Source: Cytophagia bacterium
GTDB taxonomy: Bacteria > Bacteroidota > Bacteroidia > Cytophagales > Spirosomataceae
Length of the DNA stretch: 55,788 nucleotides
NCBI GenBank assembly: GCA_004293645.1
Contig: REAB01000055.1
Location: forward strand, 1-55,788
Reading direction: 5' to 3'
Position numbers and translations under genes: made by a program. The notes under the pieces were generated by a model. It saw nothing but the letters and a program-made list of their open reading frames with translations, ran no database searches and was not told where the DNA came from. Shown piece after piece: positions 27,560-38,400 of the stretch (the stretch's first letter is position 1; each line of letters begins with the position of its first letter).

Positions 27560-27751
27560 ATGAACAAAGTAATCGAGTTTTTCAGCGCTTCTTGGGAAGA
27601 AGTTAGATTCAATGTTACCTGGCCAAAAGTCAGCGACTTACAGTCAAGTACCACGCTGGTATTGGTGGGCTCGCTTATTTTTGCGGCAGTAGTGGGCTTA
27701 ATGGACTTTGTTTTTGAAAACGCCCTAAATCTTCTTTATCAGTCATTTTGA
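27560..27751 (+). CDS. secE: Preprotein translocase subunit SecE
   Basis: 63 aa single-membrane-span form. MNKVIEFFSASWEEVRFNVTWPKVSDLQSSTTLVLVGS has the conserved amphipathic helix with WPK and a C-terminal membrane helix (about 38-60). SecE clamps SecY in the inner membrane translocon. The in-frame start at 27533 lies inside the tRNA and is rejected. Confidence 0.96.
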   Translation: MNKVIEFFSASWEEVRFNVTWPKVSDLQSSTTLVLVGSLIFAAVVGLMDFVFENALNLLYQSF

Positions 27752-27791
27752 TAACCTTAATATATAGGTTGTCTAATTACTTACATCAGGT

Positions 27792-28346
27792 ATGAGCAAT
27801 TTGAATTGGTATGTTTTGCGGGCAGTATCTGGCCAAGAGAAGAAAATTAAGGTCTATCTTGAAAACGAAATAGCTCGTCAGCACCTTGAAGAGTCTATTC
27901 CCGAAATATTGATTCCTTCGGAAAAAATTTATGAGATGAGAAATGGCAAAAAGCGCATCAGAGAAAAAGCGTTTTTTCCTGGCTACATCATCATATCAGC
28001 CGACTTGTCGCACGGTGAGGCCAATCACCTCATTACGAGTATGCCAGGTGTTTTAGGATTTTTGGGCAATACCAACGGTAACTCCAAAGTACCCGTACCA
28101 CTCCGACAGTCGGAGATAAACCGTATTTTGGGTAGAGTTGAAGAAGCCATTCAAGAAGTAGAAACGCCGAAGGTTAATTTCTTGCGCGGCGAAAATGTTA
28201 AAATTATTGATGGACCATTTACTGGGTTCATTGGTTCAGTAGAAGAAATATTTGACGACAAAAAGAAATTGAACGTCGTTGTAAAAATATTCGGGCGGAA
28301 TACGCCCGTGGAGTTGAGTTACGCACAAGTAGAAAAAGAAAGCTGA
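27792..28346 (+). CDS. nusG: Transcription termination/antitermination protein NusG
   Basis: 184 aa. The NGN domain (LNWYVLRAVSGQEKKIKVYLENEI) binds the RNA polymerase clamp; the KOW domain near 132-150 (GENVKIIDGPFTGFIGSVEEI) links to the ribosome or Rho. Standard place between secE and rplK, 40 bp after secE. Confidence 0.97.
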   Translation: MSNLNWYVLRAVSGQEKKIKVYLENEIARQHLEESIPEILIPSEKIYEMRNGKKRIREKAFFPGYIIISADLSHGEANHLITSMPGVLGFLGNTNGNSKVPVPLRQSEINRILGRVEEAIQEVETPKVNFLRGENVKIIDGPFTGFIGSVEEIFDDKKKLNVVVKIFGRNTPVELSYAQVEKES

Positions 28347-28367
28347 AGTACAAAAATGTTGTCGGGA

Positions 28368-28404
28368 GCACGGGACGAAGCTTCCATTCGTCCGTCAGCC
28401 GTGC
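28368..28404 (+). promoter_or_regulatory. Nested stem-loop in the rplK leader
   Basis: An inner stem GGACGAA (28373-28379) / TTCGTCC (28387-28393) sits inside an outer stem GCACGG (28368-28373) / CCGTGC (28399-28404), sharing one base at the junction, 37 nt before the rplK ATG. A ribosomal-protein feedback site (L1 or L11 binding) is a reasonable inference. Confidence 0.55.
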
Positions 28405-28440
28405 GTTAATACCGATAACGCCAACTAAAACTTTAAAAAG

Positions 28441-28884
28441 ATGGCGAAAGAAGTAGCAGGTTACGTCAAATTGCAAGTGAAAGGTGGTCAAGCAAACCCA
28501 TCTCCACCGATTGGCCCAGCATTGGGTTCAAAGGGTCTGAACATTATGGAGTTCTGTAAGCAGTTCAATGCCCGTTCGCAAGAGAAAATGGGAATGATAC
28601 TCCCCGTTTTAATTACCTATTACAAAGACAAATCGTTTGACTTTGTAATCAAGACACCTCCCGCAGCAATTTTGTTGAAAGAGGCATCGAAGGTAAAATT
28701 GGGTTCTGCCGAACCTAACCGCAAGAAAGTAGGCTCAGTATCTTGGGAGCAAGTGCAGCAAATTGCTGAAACTAAAATGCCAGATTTGAACTGCTTTACG
28801 GTAGAGTCTGCCATGAAAATGGTAGCTGGGACAGCACGTAGTATGGGTATTACCGTGTCAGGCAAAGCCCCTTGGGACAACTAA
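28441..28884 (+). CDS. rplK: 50S ribosomal protein L11
   Basis: 147 aa. [35 protein letters not shown] is the conserved N-terminal domain; the C-terminal rRNA-binding domain ends in ARSMGITV. It forms part of the GTPase-associated centre with L10 and L7/L12, encoded downstream. Confidence 0.98.
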   Translation: MAKEVAGYVKLQVKGGQANPSPPIGPALGSKGLNIMEFCKQFNARSQEKMGMILPVLITYYKDKSFDFVIKTPPAAILLKEASKVKLGSAEPNRKKVGSVSWEQVQQIAETKMPDLNCFTVESAMKMVAGTARSMGITVSGKAPWDN

Positions 28885-28921
28885 TCACCAACGCAAACGA
28901 ACGTAAAAGACATTTTGAACA

Positions 28922-29620
28922 ATGGCAAAACTGACAAAAAAGAGAAAAGAGGCTATGTCGAAATATGACGCAACGCAGTCGTATTCATTCGAGAAAGCAG
29001 CCGAAATTCTGAAAGAAATTACGTACACCAAATTTGACGCTTCTGTTGATATTGATGTGCGTTTGGGCGTAGATCCACGCAAGGCCGACCAAATGGTTCG
29101 CGGCGTAGTAGCATTGCCACATGGTACAGGTCGTGAGGTGCGGGTATTGGTACTTTGTACACCCGACCGCGAAGCCGAAGCCAAAGAAGCAGGTGCTGAC
29201 TATGTAGGTCTTGATGAATACATTCAGAAAATTGAAAAAGGTTGGACAGACGTGGACGTGATTATTACCATGCCCACCGTTATGGCCAAAATTGGACGAC
29301 TTGGCAAGGTTTTGGGTCCTCGTGGCTTAATGCCCAATCCAAAGTCTGGCACGGTTACGCTTGAAGTAGGCAAAGCCGTAAAAGAAGTGAAAGCAGGTAA
29401 AATTGATTTCAAAGTAGATAAGTTTGGCAACATTCACACGAGCGTAGGACGGGTATCTTTTACGCCCGAAAAAATTGCTCAGAATGCGCAAGAACTCGTA
29501 GCTACTTTGTTGAAACTCAAGCCTTCTTCTTCTAAAGGTACTTACGTGAAAAGCGTACACTTGTCGAGCACGATGAGTCCAGGAATCATAGTTGACAAAA
29601 GCACTATTGCAGGAATATAA
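28922..29620 (+). CDS. rplA: 50S ribosomal protein L1
   Basis: 232 aa. [21 protein letters not shown] and [19 protein letters not shown] are signature blocks. It builds the L1 stalk and, in many bacteria, represses its own operon by binding the L11-L1 mRNA, which makes the leader at 28368 interesting. Stop and rplJ start are separated by 2 bp. Confidence 0.98.
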   Translation: MAKLTKKRKEAMSKYDATQSYSFEKAAEILKEITYTKFDASVDIDVRLGVDPRKADQMVRGVVALPHGTGREVRVLVLCTPDREAEAKEAGADYVGLDEYIQKIEKGWTDVDVIITMPTVMAKIGRLGKVLGPRGLMPNPKSGTVTLEVGKAVKEVKAGKIDFKVDKFGNIHTSVGRVSFTPEKIAQNAQELVATLLKLKPSSSKGTYVKSVHLSSTMSPGIIVDKSTIAGI

Positions 29621-29622
29621 TT

Positions 29623-30156
29623 ATGACACGCGAAGAAAAAGCCGCTATTATCGGAAAACTTAGCGATAAGTTTCAAACCATTCCGTACTTCTACATTGTA
29701 GATGCTGCGGGCATGACGGTAGAACAAACCAACAAGCTACGCCGCAAATGCTATACGCAAGGCGTTGAGTACTTGGTTGCAAAAAACACCCTCATTGCAA
29801 AAGCACTCGAAACCCTCGAGACTGACTACACGCCGTTTAACGACACCGTTTTGACAGGTTTCTCAGGTATCATGTTTCACCCGGAGTCGGGCAAGGCTGC
29901 CGCAAAACTCATCAAAGAGTTTCGCAAAGAGTCGGGAAATAAAAAATTGAAGTTGAAAGGCGCATCAGTGGACAATAGCTTGTTCATTGGCGAAGATCAA
30001 CTCGAAACGCTATTGACCCTCAAATCGAAGCAGGAATTGCTCGGAGAAGTAATTGGTCTGTTGCAATCACCTGCCAAAAATGTCCTTTCGGCATTGCAAA
30101 GCAGCGGTGGCAAATTGGCTGGTATTCTAAAAACCCTGTCAGAAAGAGAGGGATAA
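29623..30156 (+). CDS. rplJ: 50S ribosomal protein L10
   Basis: 177 aa. TREEKAAIIGKLSDKFQTIPYFYIVDAAGMTVEQTNKLRRKC is the N-terminal rRNA-binding domain, and the C-terminal helix binds L7/L12 dimers. Because it starts 2 bp after rplA there is no room for the separate L10 leader known from other phyla. Confidence 0.97.
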   Translation: MTREEKAAIIGKLSDKFQTIPYFYIVDAAGMTVEQTNKLRRKCYTQGVEYLVAKNTLIAKALETLETDYTPFNDTVLTGFSGIMFHPESGKAAAKLIKEFRKESGNKKLKLKGASVDNSLFIGEDQLETLLTLKSKQELLGEVIGLLQSPAKNVLSALQSSGGKLAGILKTLSEREG

Positions 30157-30159
30157 TTT

Positions 30160-30250
30160 GATAATTTGAAAATTTGAAAATTTGACTTTCAACCGATAAG
30201 TCCAAAAATTTTCAAATTTACTGATTTTCAAATTTGAAATTTTTCAAACT
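30160..30250 (+). repeat. AT-rich TTTGAAAAT inverted repeats between rplJ and rplL
   Basis: Direct copies of AATTTGAAAATTTG (30163-30184) face complementary ATTTTCAAATTT copies (30208-30218, 30225-30234 and beyond), able to fold into a long AT stem. The same unit forms the atpD/atpC hairpin and occurs near 44048-44076. Confidence 0.65.
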
Positions 30251-30284
30251 TTAATCAAAAACAAATTCTAATTTTTTAGTAAAA

Positions 30285-30668
30285 ATGGCAGATTTAAAAG
30301 CATTCGCAGAGCAGTTGGTAAACCTTACCGTTAAAGAAGTTAATGAACTTGCTGCAATTTTGAAGGACGAGTATGGCATCGAGCCCGCTGCTGCAGCTCC
30401 AGTAATGATGGCTGGCAATGCAGGTGGTGGCGATGACGCTCCCGCAGTAGTTGAGAAAACATCTTTTGATGTTATCTTGAAGTCGGCAGGTGCTGCCAAA
30501 TTGCAGGTAGTTAAATTGGTGAAAGACCTCACTGGTCTTGGCTTGAAAGAAGCCAAAGACTTGGTTGATGGCGCACCAAAGCCTGTAAAAGAAGGCGTAT
30601 CGAAAGACGAAGCCGAAGCTTTGAAGAAACAACTCGAAGAAGCAGGTGCCGAAGTGGAAGTAAAATAA
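30285..30668 (+). CDS. rplL: 50S ribosomal protein L7/L12
   Basis: 127 aa. The N-terminal dimerisation helix ([25 protein letters not shown]), an Ala/Gly hinge (about 36-53) and the C-terminal factor-binding domain ([39 protein letters not shown]) are complete. Present in several copies per ribosome, so stronger expression than rplJ is needed; the structured spacer before it may matter for that. Confidence 0.98.
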   Translation: MADLKAFAEQLVNLTVKEVNELAAILKDEYGIEPAAAAPVMMAGNAGGGDDAPAVVEKTSFDVILKSAGAAKLQVVKLVKDLTGLGLKEAKDLVDGAPKPVKEGVSKDEAEALKKQLEEAGAEVEVK

Positions 30669-30694
30669 TTCTAACTTTCATACAGTACCCCAAT

Positions 30695-30734
30695 AGGAAT
30701 AGGCTTGACAATGCGTCAAGTCTTTTCCTGTTTT
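30695..30734 (+). terminator. Attenuator/terminator between rplL and rpoB
   Basis: AGGAA (30695-30699) and AGGCTTGAC (30701-30709) pair with GTCAAGTCT (30715-30723) and TTCCT (30725-30729), one T-T mismatch, loop of five, followed by GTTTTAAT. Partial termination here would set the ratio of L7/L12 to polymerase, as known in other bacteria. Confidence 0.75.
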
Positions 30735-30757
30735 AATAAAATATTTACGCGAGAATC

Positions 30758-30814
30758 GTCAGTGAAGACACTGACAACTGACACAAAGCCATTGCCTGTG
30801 TCTTCACAGGCAAT
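30758..30814. repeat. Pair of hairpins sharing a GTGAAGACAC core
   Basis: Hairpin one is GTCAGTG-AAGA-CACTGAC (30758-30775). Hairpin two is ATTGCCTGTG (30791-30800), loop TCTT, CACAGGCAAT (30805-30814). The second contains the same core on the opposite strand (GTGTCTTCAC). The first differs only in the loop from the array at 1-102. Confidence 0.8.
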
Positions 30815-31075
30815 TGACCGTAAATTTACAAAACAAACTTCCCAAGTCTGTTTTTTGGCTCTAAAGCCAATCCAAAAATCTTAATTTCTTCCTGCTGGGA
30901 CAGGAAGCAGGTCTTTGTCCGAAACACGTTGCCACTCGTAGGGTAAAACGCAAAGGGACAGCTACTTGAAAAACTACGAGGCATTGTAAGTTTTTTGCAA
31001 ACTAATTCTTGAGTTTGAGCGTTTTTATTTATTGACCGCCCAAATCCACATTCACCCAAAAACTTATCGAAAGCC
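30815..31075. other. Upstream region of rpoB
   Basis: No gene supported. A perfect hairpin CTTCCTG (30888-30894) / CAGGAAG (30901-30907) and a small one GGCT/AGCC (30858-30869) lie in the presumed leader. A weak promoter match (CTTG at 30965, TAAGTTTT at 30987) could start rpoBC separately from the ribosomal genes. Confidence 0.4.
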
Positions 31076-34000
31076 TTGCTAACTAACACAACTCCACGCA
31101 GAAACTTTGCCCGGATTACACCAGTTCTTGAGTATCCGGACTTTCTCGCTATTCAAGTAAAATCTTTTAGAGATTTTTTTGACTTGAATACCGCCCCCGA
31201 AAACCGCTCAAATGAGGGCCTTTACAAAGTTTTTGACGAAAACTTCCCCATTTCAGATTCACGCGAAAACTTCGTCTTAGAATTTGTTGATTATTCGCTC
31301 GACCCACCCAAGTACTCAGTTGATGAGTGTATTTCGCGTGGTTTGACCTATTCGGTGCCTTTGAAGGCCAAATTGCGCCTCAAATGCAACGACTCCGACA
31401 ACGAAGAATTTGAAACAATTGAGCAAGAAGTGTTCTTGGGCGCAATTCCCTACATGACTGACAAAGGTTCGTTTGTAATTAACGGAGCCGAGCGCGTCAT
31501 TGTATCGCAATTGCACCGCTCACCAGGCGTGTTTTTCTCGATGAGCAAACACACCAACGGTACTAAATTGTATTCAGCACGTATTATTCCGTTCAAAGGG
31601 TCATGGATTGAATTCTCGACCGACGTGAACAATGTGATGTATTCTTACATTGACCGTAAAAAGAAATTCCCTGTAACTACCCTTTTGCGTGCCATTGGGT
31701 TTGGTTCAGACAAAGAAATATTAGACCTTTTTGAGCTTTCAGAAGAAATTCCAGCCACGGCTGCCAGCTTGAAAAAGACAGTAGGTCGCCGCTTGGCCGC
31801 GCGCGTTTTGCGTACTTGGACCGAAGACTTCGTGGACGAAGACACCGGCGAGGTGGTTTCTATTAGTCGTAACGAAGTATTGCTCGAGCGCGATTCTGTT
31901 ATTTCTGCCGACGATATTGACGTAATGGTAGATTCGGGTCAGAAGTCTATTATTCTGCACCGCGAAGACATGAACGTGGCCGACTACAACATTATTTACA
32001 ACACGCTTCAAAAAGACAGTTCTAACTCCGAAAAAGAAGCCGTTGAGCAAATATACCGTCAGCTTCGTAACGCCGAAGCTCCCGACGAACAAACTGCCCG
32101 TGAGGTAATCCAGAGCCTGTTTTTCTCTGATAAACGCTACGACCTCGGCGACGTGGGCCGTTACCGAGTAAATAAAAAATTAGGCCACGATATTCCAATG
32201 TCCACCAAGGTATTGACTACCGCCGACATTGTATCTATTGTGAAATACTTGATTGGTTTAATTAATGCCAAAGCCGTTGTAGATGACATTGACCACCTTT
32301 CAAACCGCCGTGTACGCACCGTGGGCGAGCAGTTGTGGAGTCAGTTTGGCGTAGGTTTGGCGCGGATGTCACGTACCATCAAAGAGCGTATGAACGTACG
32401 CGACAACGAGGATTTCAAACCCGTTGATTTGATTAATGCCCGCACGCTGTCGTCGGTTATCAACTCGTTTTTTGGTACCAACCAACTTTCGCAGTTCATG
32501 GACCAGACCAACCCGTTGGCCGAAATTACGCACAAGCGTCGTTTGTCGGCACTGGGGCCTGGTGGTTTGAGCCGCGAGCGGGCAGGTTTTGAAGTACGCG
32601 ACGTACACTACACGCACTACGGTCGTTTGTGTACCATCGAAACACCCGAAGGACCCAACATTGGTTTGATTTCTTCGCTTTGTGTGTATGCCAAAATCAA
32701 CAAAATGGGCTTTATCGAAACGCCCTACCGCAAAATTGAAGACGGTAAATTGACCAAAGAATTGGTTTATTTTACGGCCGAAGAAGAAGATACGCACTAC
32801 ATAGCCCAGGCCAACGCCCAAGTGGACGATGATGGCGTGTTTAAGGTAGAAACCATCAAAACCCGCTACGAAGGCGATTTCCCATTGGTAGATCCGTCGC
32901 AGGTTTCATACATGGACGTGGCTGCCAACCAAATTGTGTCGGTGGCTGCCTCAATGATTCCGTTCTTAGAACACGACGATGCCAACCGTGCATTGATGGG
33001 TTCTAACATGCAACGCCAAGCAGTGCCACTTTTGCGGCCACAAGCTCCTATTGTGGGTACAGGTTTGGAGGGTCGCGTAGCCCGCGATTCCCGCGCCATG
33101 GTAGTAGCCGACGGCGATGGGGTAGTAGAATTTGTGGACGCAACCAAGATTGTAATTCGCTATGAGCGTAGCACAGAAGAGCGTTTGGTGAGTTTTGACT
33201 CGGACGTAAAAACCCACAACCTCATCAAGTTCCGTCGCACCAACCAAGATACTTGCATTAACCTGCGCCCCACGGTTTTGAAAGGCGAACGGGTAACCAA
33301 AGGCGATATACTCTCGGAAGGTTACGCTACCGAAAAAGGTGAATTGGCACTGGGCCGCAACCTGTTAGTGGCGTTTATGCCCTGGCAAGGTTACAACTTT
33401 GAAGATGCCATCGTAATCTCAGAAAAAGTAGTGCGCGACGATATTTTTACGTCTTTGCACATCGAAGAATACGACCTTGAAGTACGCGACACCAAACGAG
33501 GCGAAGAAGAATTGACGGCTGAAATTCCAAACGTAAGCGAGGAAGCCGTTAAGAATTTGGACGAAAATGGCATTGTGCGCGTTGGAACAGAAATTAAAGA
33601 AGGCGATATTTTGATTGGCAAGATTACGCCCAAAGGCGAGTCTGACCCAACGCCAGAAGAAAAACTGCTCCGCGCCATATTTGGCGATAAAGCAGGCGAC
33701 GTGAAAGACGCTTCCAAAAAAGCACCACCTTCAATGAAAGGGGTAATTATTGATACGAAGTTGTTTTCGCGCCCAGGCCGCGACGAGCGTACCAAGCAAA
33801 AAGACGCAATTAAAGCCTTGATGAAGGTGTATAGCCGCGACTTGATAAAACTACGCGACCAAATGCTCAATAAAATGGTAGAGCTTTTGGACGGAAAAAC
33901 CAGCATGGGCGTGAAGCACAAGTTTGGCGAAGACGTAATTAGCAAAGGCGTGAAGTTTAGCCGCGTGAACATTACCAACAACGTTTTCCCTGACAAAAAC

Positions 34001-34933
34001 CCCTACAAAGATGAAGGTGGTTATATTGTGTCAGAAGAAGTAAACGTACTGGGCGACTTGATTATCGAAGGCTGGTCGGACGATGCCACCGCCAACGAAC
34101 TGTTGTTTGAGATGGTGAAAAACTATCAAAAACGCCGCAGCGAAACCCAAGGTCGCTTCAAACGCGATAAGTTTACGCTTGAAGTAGGCGACGAACTCCC
34201 CGCAGGTATTGTGAAGTTGGCCAAAGTGTATATTGCCAAAAAACGCAAACTAAAAGTGGGTGATAAAATGGCGGGTCGCCACGGAAACAAAGGTGTGGTA
34301 GCGCGGATTGTCCGCGATGAAGATATGCCTTTCTTAGCCGACGGTACACCCGTTGATATTGTACTCAACCCACTTGGCGTGCCTTCGCGGATGAACATTG
34401 GGCAGATTTATGAAACTATTTTGGCCTGGGCTGGCCAAAAATTAGGCCGTAAATACGCCACTCCGATTTTCGACGGGGCCTCAGAAGCAGAAGTAATTGC
34501 CGAATTGGACGAAGCAGGTATCCCGATGTACGGACGCACGCAACTTTATGATGGACAAACAGGCGCAGCATTTGACCAAGCTGTAACGGTGGGCATTATG
34601 TATATGCTTAAACTCGGCCACTTGGTAGATGACAAAATGCACGCCCGCTCAATTGGACCATACTCGCTCATTACGCAGCAGCCGTTGGGTGGTAAGGCGC
34701 AGTTTGGTGGTCAGCGTTTTGGAGAAATGGAAGTGTGGGCACTCGAAGCGTTCGGCGCATCGCACATTTTGCAAGAAATATTGACCGTTAAATCGGACGA
34801 TGTGATTGGCCGCGCAAAGGCTTACGAAGCCATTGTGAAGGGCGAAAACTTGCCGAAGCCTAATATTCCAGAATCTTTCAACGTGTTAATCCACGAATTG
34901 CGTGGTTTGGCCTTGGAAGTAACTATGGATTAA
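31076..34933 (+). CDS. rpoB: DNA-directed RNA polymerase subunit beta
   Basis: 1285 aa. The most plausible start is the TTG at 31076 ([30 protein letters not shown]), as no ATG precedes the conserved N-terminus in frame and a stop lies upstream at 31016. The rifampicin-region block ([28 protein letters not shown]) is near 465-492 and carries the sensitive-type residues. [17 protein letters not shown] near 1062 and the C-terminal anchor to beta' are intact. It is followed after 2 bp by a small coiled-coil gene rather than rpoC. Confidence 0.97.
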   Translation: MLTNTTPRRNFARITPVLEYPDFLAIQVKSFRDFFDLNTAPENRSNEGLYKVFDENFPISDSRENFVLEFVDYSLDPPKYSVDECISRGLTYSVPLKAKLRLKCNDSDNEEFETIEQEVFLGAIPYMTDKGSFVINGAERVIVSQLHRSPGVFFSMSKHTNGTKLYSARIIPFKGSWIEFSTDVNNVMYSYIDRKKKFPVTTLLRAIGFGSDKEILDLFELSEEIPATAASLKKTVGRRLAARVLRTWTEDFVDEDTGEVVSISRNEVLLERDSVISADDIDVMVDSGQKSIILHREDMNVADYNIIYNTLQKDSSNSEKEAVEQIYRQLRNAEAPDEQTAREVIQSLFFSDKRYDLGDVGRYRVNKKLGHDIPMSTKVLTTADIVSIVKYLIGLINAKAVVDDIDHLSNRRVRTVGEQLWSQFGVGLARMSRTIKERMNVRDNEDFKPVDLINARTLSSVINSFFGTNQLSQFMDQTNPLAEITHKRRLSALGPGGLSRERAGFEVRDVHYTHYGRLCTIETPEGPNIGLISSLCVYAKINKMGFIETPYRKIEDGKLTKELVYFTAEEEDTHYIAQANAQVDDDGVFKVETIKTRYEGDFPLVDPSQVSYMDVAANQIVSVAASMIPFLEHDDANRALMGSNMQRQAVPLLRPQAPIVGTGLEGRVARDSRAMVVADGDGVVEFVDATKIVIRYERSTEERLVSFDSDVKTHNLIKFRRTNQDTCINLRPTVLKGERVTKGDILSEGYATEKGELALGRNLLVAFMPWQGYNFEDAIVISEKVVRDDIFTSLHIEEYDLEVRDTKRGEEELTAEIPNVSEEAVKNLDENGIVRVGTEIKEGDILIGKITPKGESDPTPEEKLLRAIFGDKAGDVKDASKKAPPSMKGVIIDTKLFSRPGRDERTKQKDAIKALMKVYSRDLIKLRDQMLNKMVELLDGKTSMGVKHKFGEDVISKGVKFSRVNITNNVFPDKNPYKDEGGYIVSEEVNVLGDLIIEGWSDDATANELLFEMVKNYQKRRSETQGRFKRDKFTLEVGDELPAGIVKLAKVYIAKKRKLKVGDKMAGRHGNKGVVARIVRDEDMPFLADGTPVDIVLNPLGVPSRMNIGQIYETILAWAGQKLGRKYATPIFDGASEAEVIAELDEAGIPMYGRTQLYDGQTGAAFDQAVTVGIMYMLKLGHLVDDKMHARSIGPYSLITQQPLGGKAQFGGQRFGEMEVWALEAFGASHILQEILTVKSDDVIGRAKAYEAIVKGENLPKPNIPESFNVLIHELRGLALEVTMD

Positions 34934-34935
34934 AG

Positions 34936-35217
34936 ATGACTGAGAGAGAACGGCTAATTGCCCATTTGGAAGATGAAAATTCAGAGTTGGCCAAAGAGGT
35001 TCTATTAAACGAATCTGCCATTTACGAAGCCGAAAGGTTGCTCAAAACAATAGATACTGATTTGATTAATCATCCTGTTTTTCAGGATTATACTGAAAAC
35101 ATCAAGGCAAGTATTGAAAAAATTGAGTCCGAAAACAGGCAGTATCGGGTTCAGATTTATAAAAATAACTTTGAAATCAAATATTTGAACGAAGATGGAG
35201 AATCTGGAACAAACTGA
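34936..35217 (+). CDS. Small coiled-coil protein between rpoB and rpoC (93 aa)
   Basis: 93 aa, unrecognised. Starts 2 bp after the rpoB stop, so it is almost certainly translated from the rpoBC message. Highly charged with heptad-like spacing (ERLIAHLEDENSELAKEVL, then EAERLLKTIDTDLI and IKASIEKIESENRQYRVQI), predicting two long helices, and no Cys or Trp. No signal peptide. Overlaps the next small ORF by 23 nt. Genomic position suggests a link to RNA polymerase assembly or regulation, but that is inference only. Confidence 0.8.
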   Translation: MTERERLIAHLEDENSELAKEVLLNESAIYEAERLLKTIDTDLINHPVFQDYTENIKASIEKIESENRQYRVQIYKNNFEIKYLNEDGESGTN

Positions 35218-35353
35218 ACGTTTTCAAAAAACGCTCCAAAAACTGGACAAAGTGCAAGCAATGTTGGAAGATCGCCTCGCCAAAACAAATGTGGCTTTTG
35301 AGAAAGCAAAAGCCATCGGAGTTGAAATTGAGAAAATTAAACAACAACGCTGA
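35195..35353 (+). CDS. Second small coiled-coil ORF between rpoB and rpoC (52 aa)
   Basis: 52 aa, unrecognised, starting with ATG inside the 3' end of the preceding gene in another frame (23-nt overlap), and ending 55 bp before rpoC. The peptide is almost entirely helix-forming with regular leucines and charges (RFQKTLQKLDKVQAML, then FEKAKAIGVEIEKIKQQ). It fills the space between the two genes without stops and its codons look like those of its neighbours. It may pair with the 93-aa protein. Supported by context and composition only. Confidence 0.65.
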   Translation: MENLEQTERFQKTLQKLDKVQAMLEDRLAKTNVAFEKAKAIGVEIEKIKQQR

Positions 35354-35408
35354 TTTTTACCAGCAACAGTAATACACTAAGAATCTTTTCAAGATAACAC
35401 AAACGAAA

Positions 35409-38400
35409 ATGTCATTCAAAAAGAACAAAAAATTCACCAGTGACTTTTCGCGCATTACCATCAGCTTGGCTTCTCCTGAGTCTATCTTAGAGAGCAGCTA
35501 CGGCGAGGTAACTCAGCCCGAAACGATTAATTACCGTACTTACAAGCCCGAAATGGGTGGCTTGTTTTGCGAGCGCATTTTTGGTCCCGTAAAAGACTGG
35601 GAATGTCATTGCGGCAAGTACAAACGGATTCGCTACAAAGGCATTATCTGCGACCGTTGCGGCGTGGAAGTAACCGAAAAGAAGGTACGCCGTGAGCGCA
35701 TGGGCCACATCGAATTGGTGGTACCAGTGGCACACATCTGGTATTTTCGGAGTTTGCCCAATAAAATTGGTTACTTACTCGGGCTTTCTACCAAAAAACT
35801 GGACCAAGTTATTTACTATGAGCGTTATGTGGTAGTACAAGCGGGCGTAAAAGCCGAAGATGGTGTGTCTGAAATGGACTTCTTGACGGAAGACGAGTAT
35901 TTGGATATTGTGGACAAACTGCCCCGCGAGAACCAAATGCTGGCCGACACCGACCCCAACAAGTTTATCGCCAAAATGGGTGCTGATGCGTTGGAAATGT
36001 TGCTGTCGCGTATTCATTTGGACAACCTTTCGTACCAATTGCGCCACAACGCCGCTACCGATACGTCGCAGCAACGCAAAGCCGAGGCTTTGAAGCGTTT
36101 GAAAGTGGTAGAAGCCCTGCGCGATGCCAACACCCGCGTTGAGAACCGTCCCGAATGGATGATTATCAAAATGGTACCCGTTATTCCGCCAGAATTGCGT
36201 CCCTTGGTGCCGCTCGACGGAGGCCGTTTTGCCACTTCCGATTTGAACGATTTGTACCGCCGCGTGATTATTCGCAACAACCGCTTGAAGCGTTTGATAG
36301 AAATCAAAGCACCAGAGGTGATTTTGCGCAACGAAAAACGGATGCTACAAGAAGCCGTTGATTCGTTGTTTGACAACAGCCGCAAGGTAAACGCCGTTCG
36401 CTCAGAAGGAAACCGCGCTTTGAAATCGCTTTCAGATATGTTGAAAGGAAAGCAAGGTCGTTTCCGTCAAAACTTGTTGGGCAAGCGCGTAGATTATTCA
36501 GGACGCTCGGTAATTGTGGTTGGTCCAGAGTTAAAACTGCACGAGTGCGGTTTACCAAAAGACATGGCCGCCGAGTTATTTAAGCCATTTATTATTCGGA
36601 AGTTGATTGAGCGGGGTATTGTAAAAACCGTAAAATCGGCCAAGAAAATTGTGGATAGAAAAGACCCTGTGGTTTGGGACATTCTGGAAAACGTGCTGAA
36701 AGGCCACCCCGTAATGCTCAACCGCGCCCCGACGCTTCACCGTTTGGGTATTCAGGCTTTTCAACCAAAACTAATTGAAGGAAAAGCCATTCAGTTGCAC
36801 CCGTTGGTTTGTACGGCTTTCAACGCCGACTTTGACGGCGACCAAATGGCCGTTCACGTGCCGCTGGGTCAGGAAGCTATTTTGGAAGCGTCGGTATTGA
36901 TGCTCTCGGCCCACAACATTTTGAACCCTGCCAACGGTGCGCCTATTACGGTACCGTCGCAAGACATGGTGTTGGGTTTATACTACGTTACCAAAGGCCG
37001 TAAATCAACCCCCGAACTGCCTACTGCGGGCGAGGGAATGAGTTTTTATGGTTCTGACGAGGTGATTATTGCCATGAACGAGGGCAAAGTTTCGAAGCAC
37101 GCCATTATCAAATGCCGCGTAAAAGTGCGCAACGACAAAGGCGAATTGGAAACCAAAACGATTGAGACCGTAGCAGGTCGTATTTTGTTTAACCAATGCG
37201 TGCCAGAAGAAGTAGGATTTATCAACGAACTTTTGACCAAGAAAAAGCTCCAGCAAATCATTGGTCAAGTGGTGAAGATTTCGGGTATGTCGCGCACGGC
37301 TCAGTTTTTGGACGAGATAAAAACGCTCGGTTTCCAGACGGCTTTCAAAGGCGGTTTGTCAATTGGTTTGGGCGATATTATGATTCCCGAAGACAAATGG
37401 CAACTCATTGACAAAGCCAAAATTGACGTAAAAACGGTAACGGAGAACTATTTGAACGGTCTTATTACCGAAAACGAGCGCTACAACCAAATCATTGACG
37501 TATGGACGCGCACCAACTCGCGTTTGGCCGAGTCGTTGTTGAAACAATTGGAAGAAGACAAAGGCGGCTTCAACTCCGTTTATATGATGATGCACTCAGG
37601 TGCGCGCGGCTCGCGTGAGCAAGTGCGTCAGTTGGGCGGTATGCGTGGTTTGATGGCCAAACCCCAGAAAAACTTGGGCAGCGGCGTAGGCGAAATCATT
37701 GAAAACCCCATTTTGTCGAACTTTAAAGAAGGTTTGGACGTATTGGAGTACTTTATTTCAACCCACGGTGCGCGGAAAGGTTTGGCCGATACGGCTTTGA
37801 AAACCGCCGATGCAGGCTACTTGACCCGTCGTTTGCACGATGTAGCGCAAGATGTAGTTATCAACGAGCAAGATTGCGGTACATTACGCGGCATTCAGAT
37901 TTCGGCTTTGAAAGACAACGAAGATATTGTTGAACCACTTTCGGAGCGTATTCTGGGTCGAGTTTCTATCCATGACGTATTCGACCCGCTTTCGGGTGAG
38001 TTGATTGTAGCATCGGGTGCTGAAATTACCGAAGAAATTGCCGCTTACATTGATGAAACCAGCATTGAGTCGGTAGAAATTCGCTCGGTATTGACCTGCG
38101 AAACCCGCAGCGGCGTGTGTGCCAAATGCTACGGTCGCAACTTGGCCAGTGGCCACATGGTAGGCATTGGCGAAGCAGTAGGTGTTATTGCATCGCAGTC
38201 TATTGGTGAGCCTGGCACGCAGCTTACGTTGCGTACATTCCACGTGGGTGGAGCGGCGGCTAACATTGCCGTAGAAACTTCGATTAAAGCCAAATTTGAC
38301 GGTAAAATCGAATTTGAAGACATGAGAACCGTTGATACAACCGTTTTAACTGACGGCGAAGAAAAAGCAGCCGTCATTGTGATGGGCCGCTCGGGCGAAG

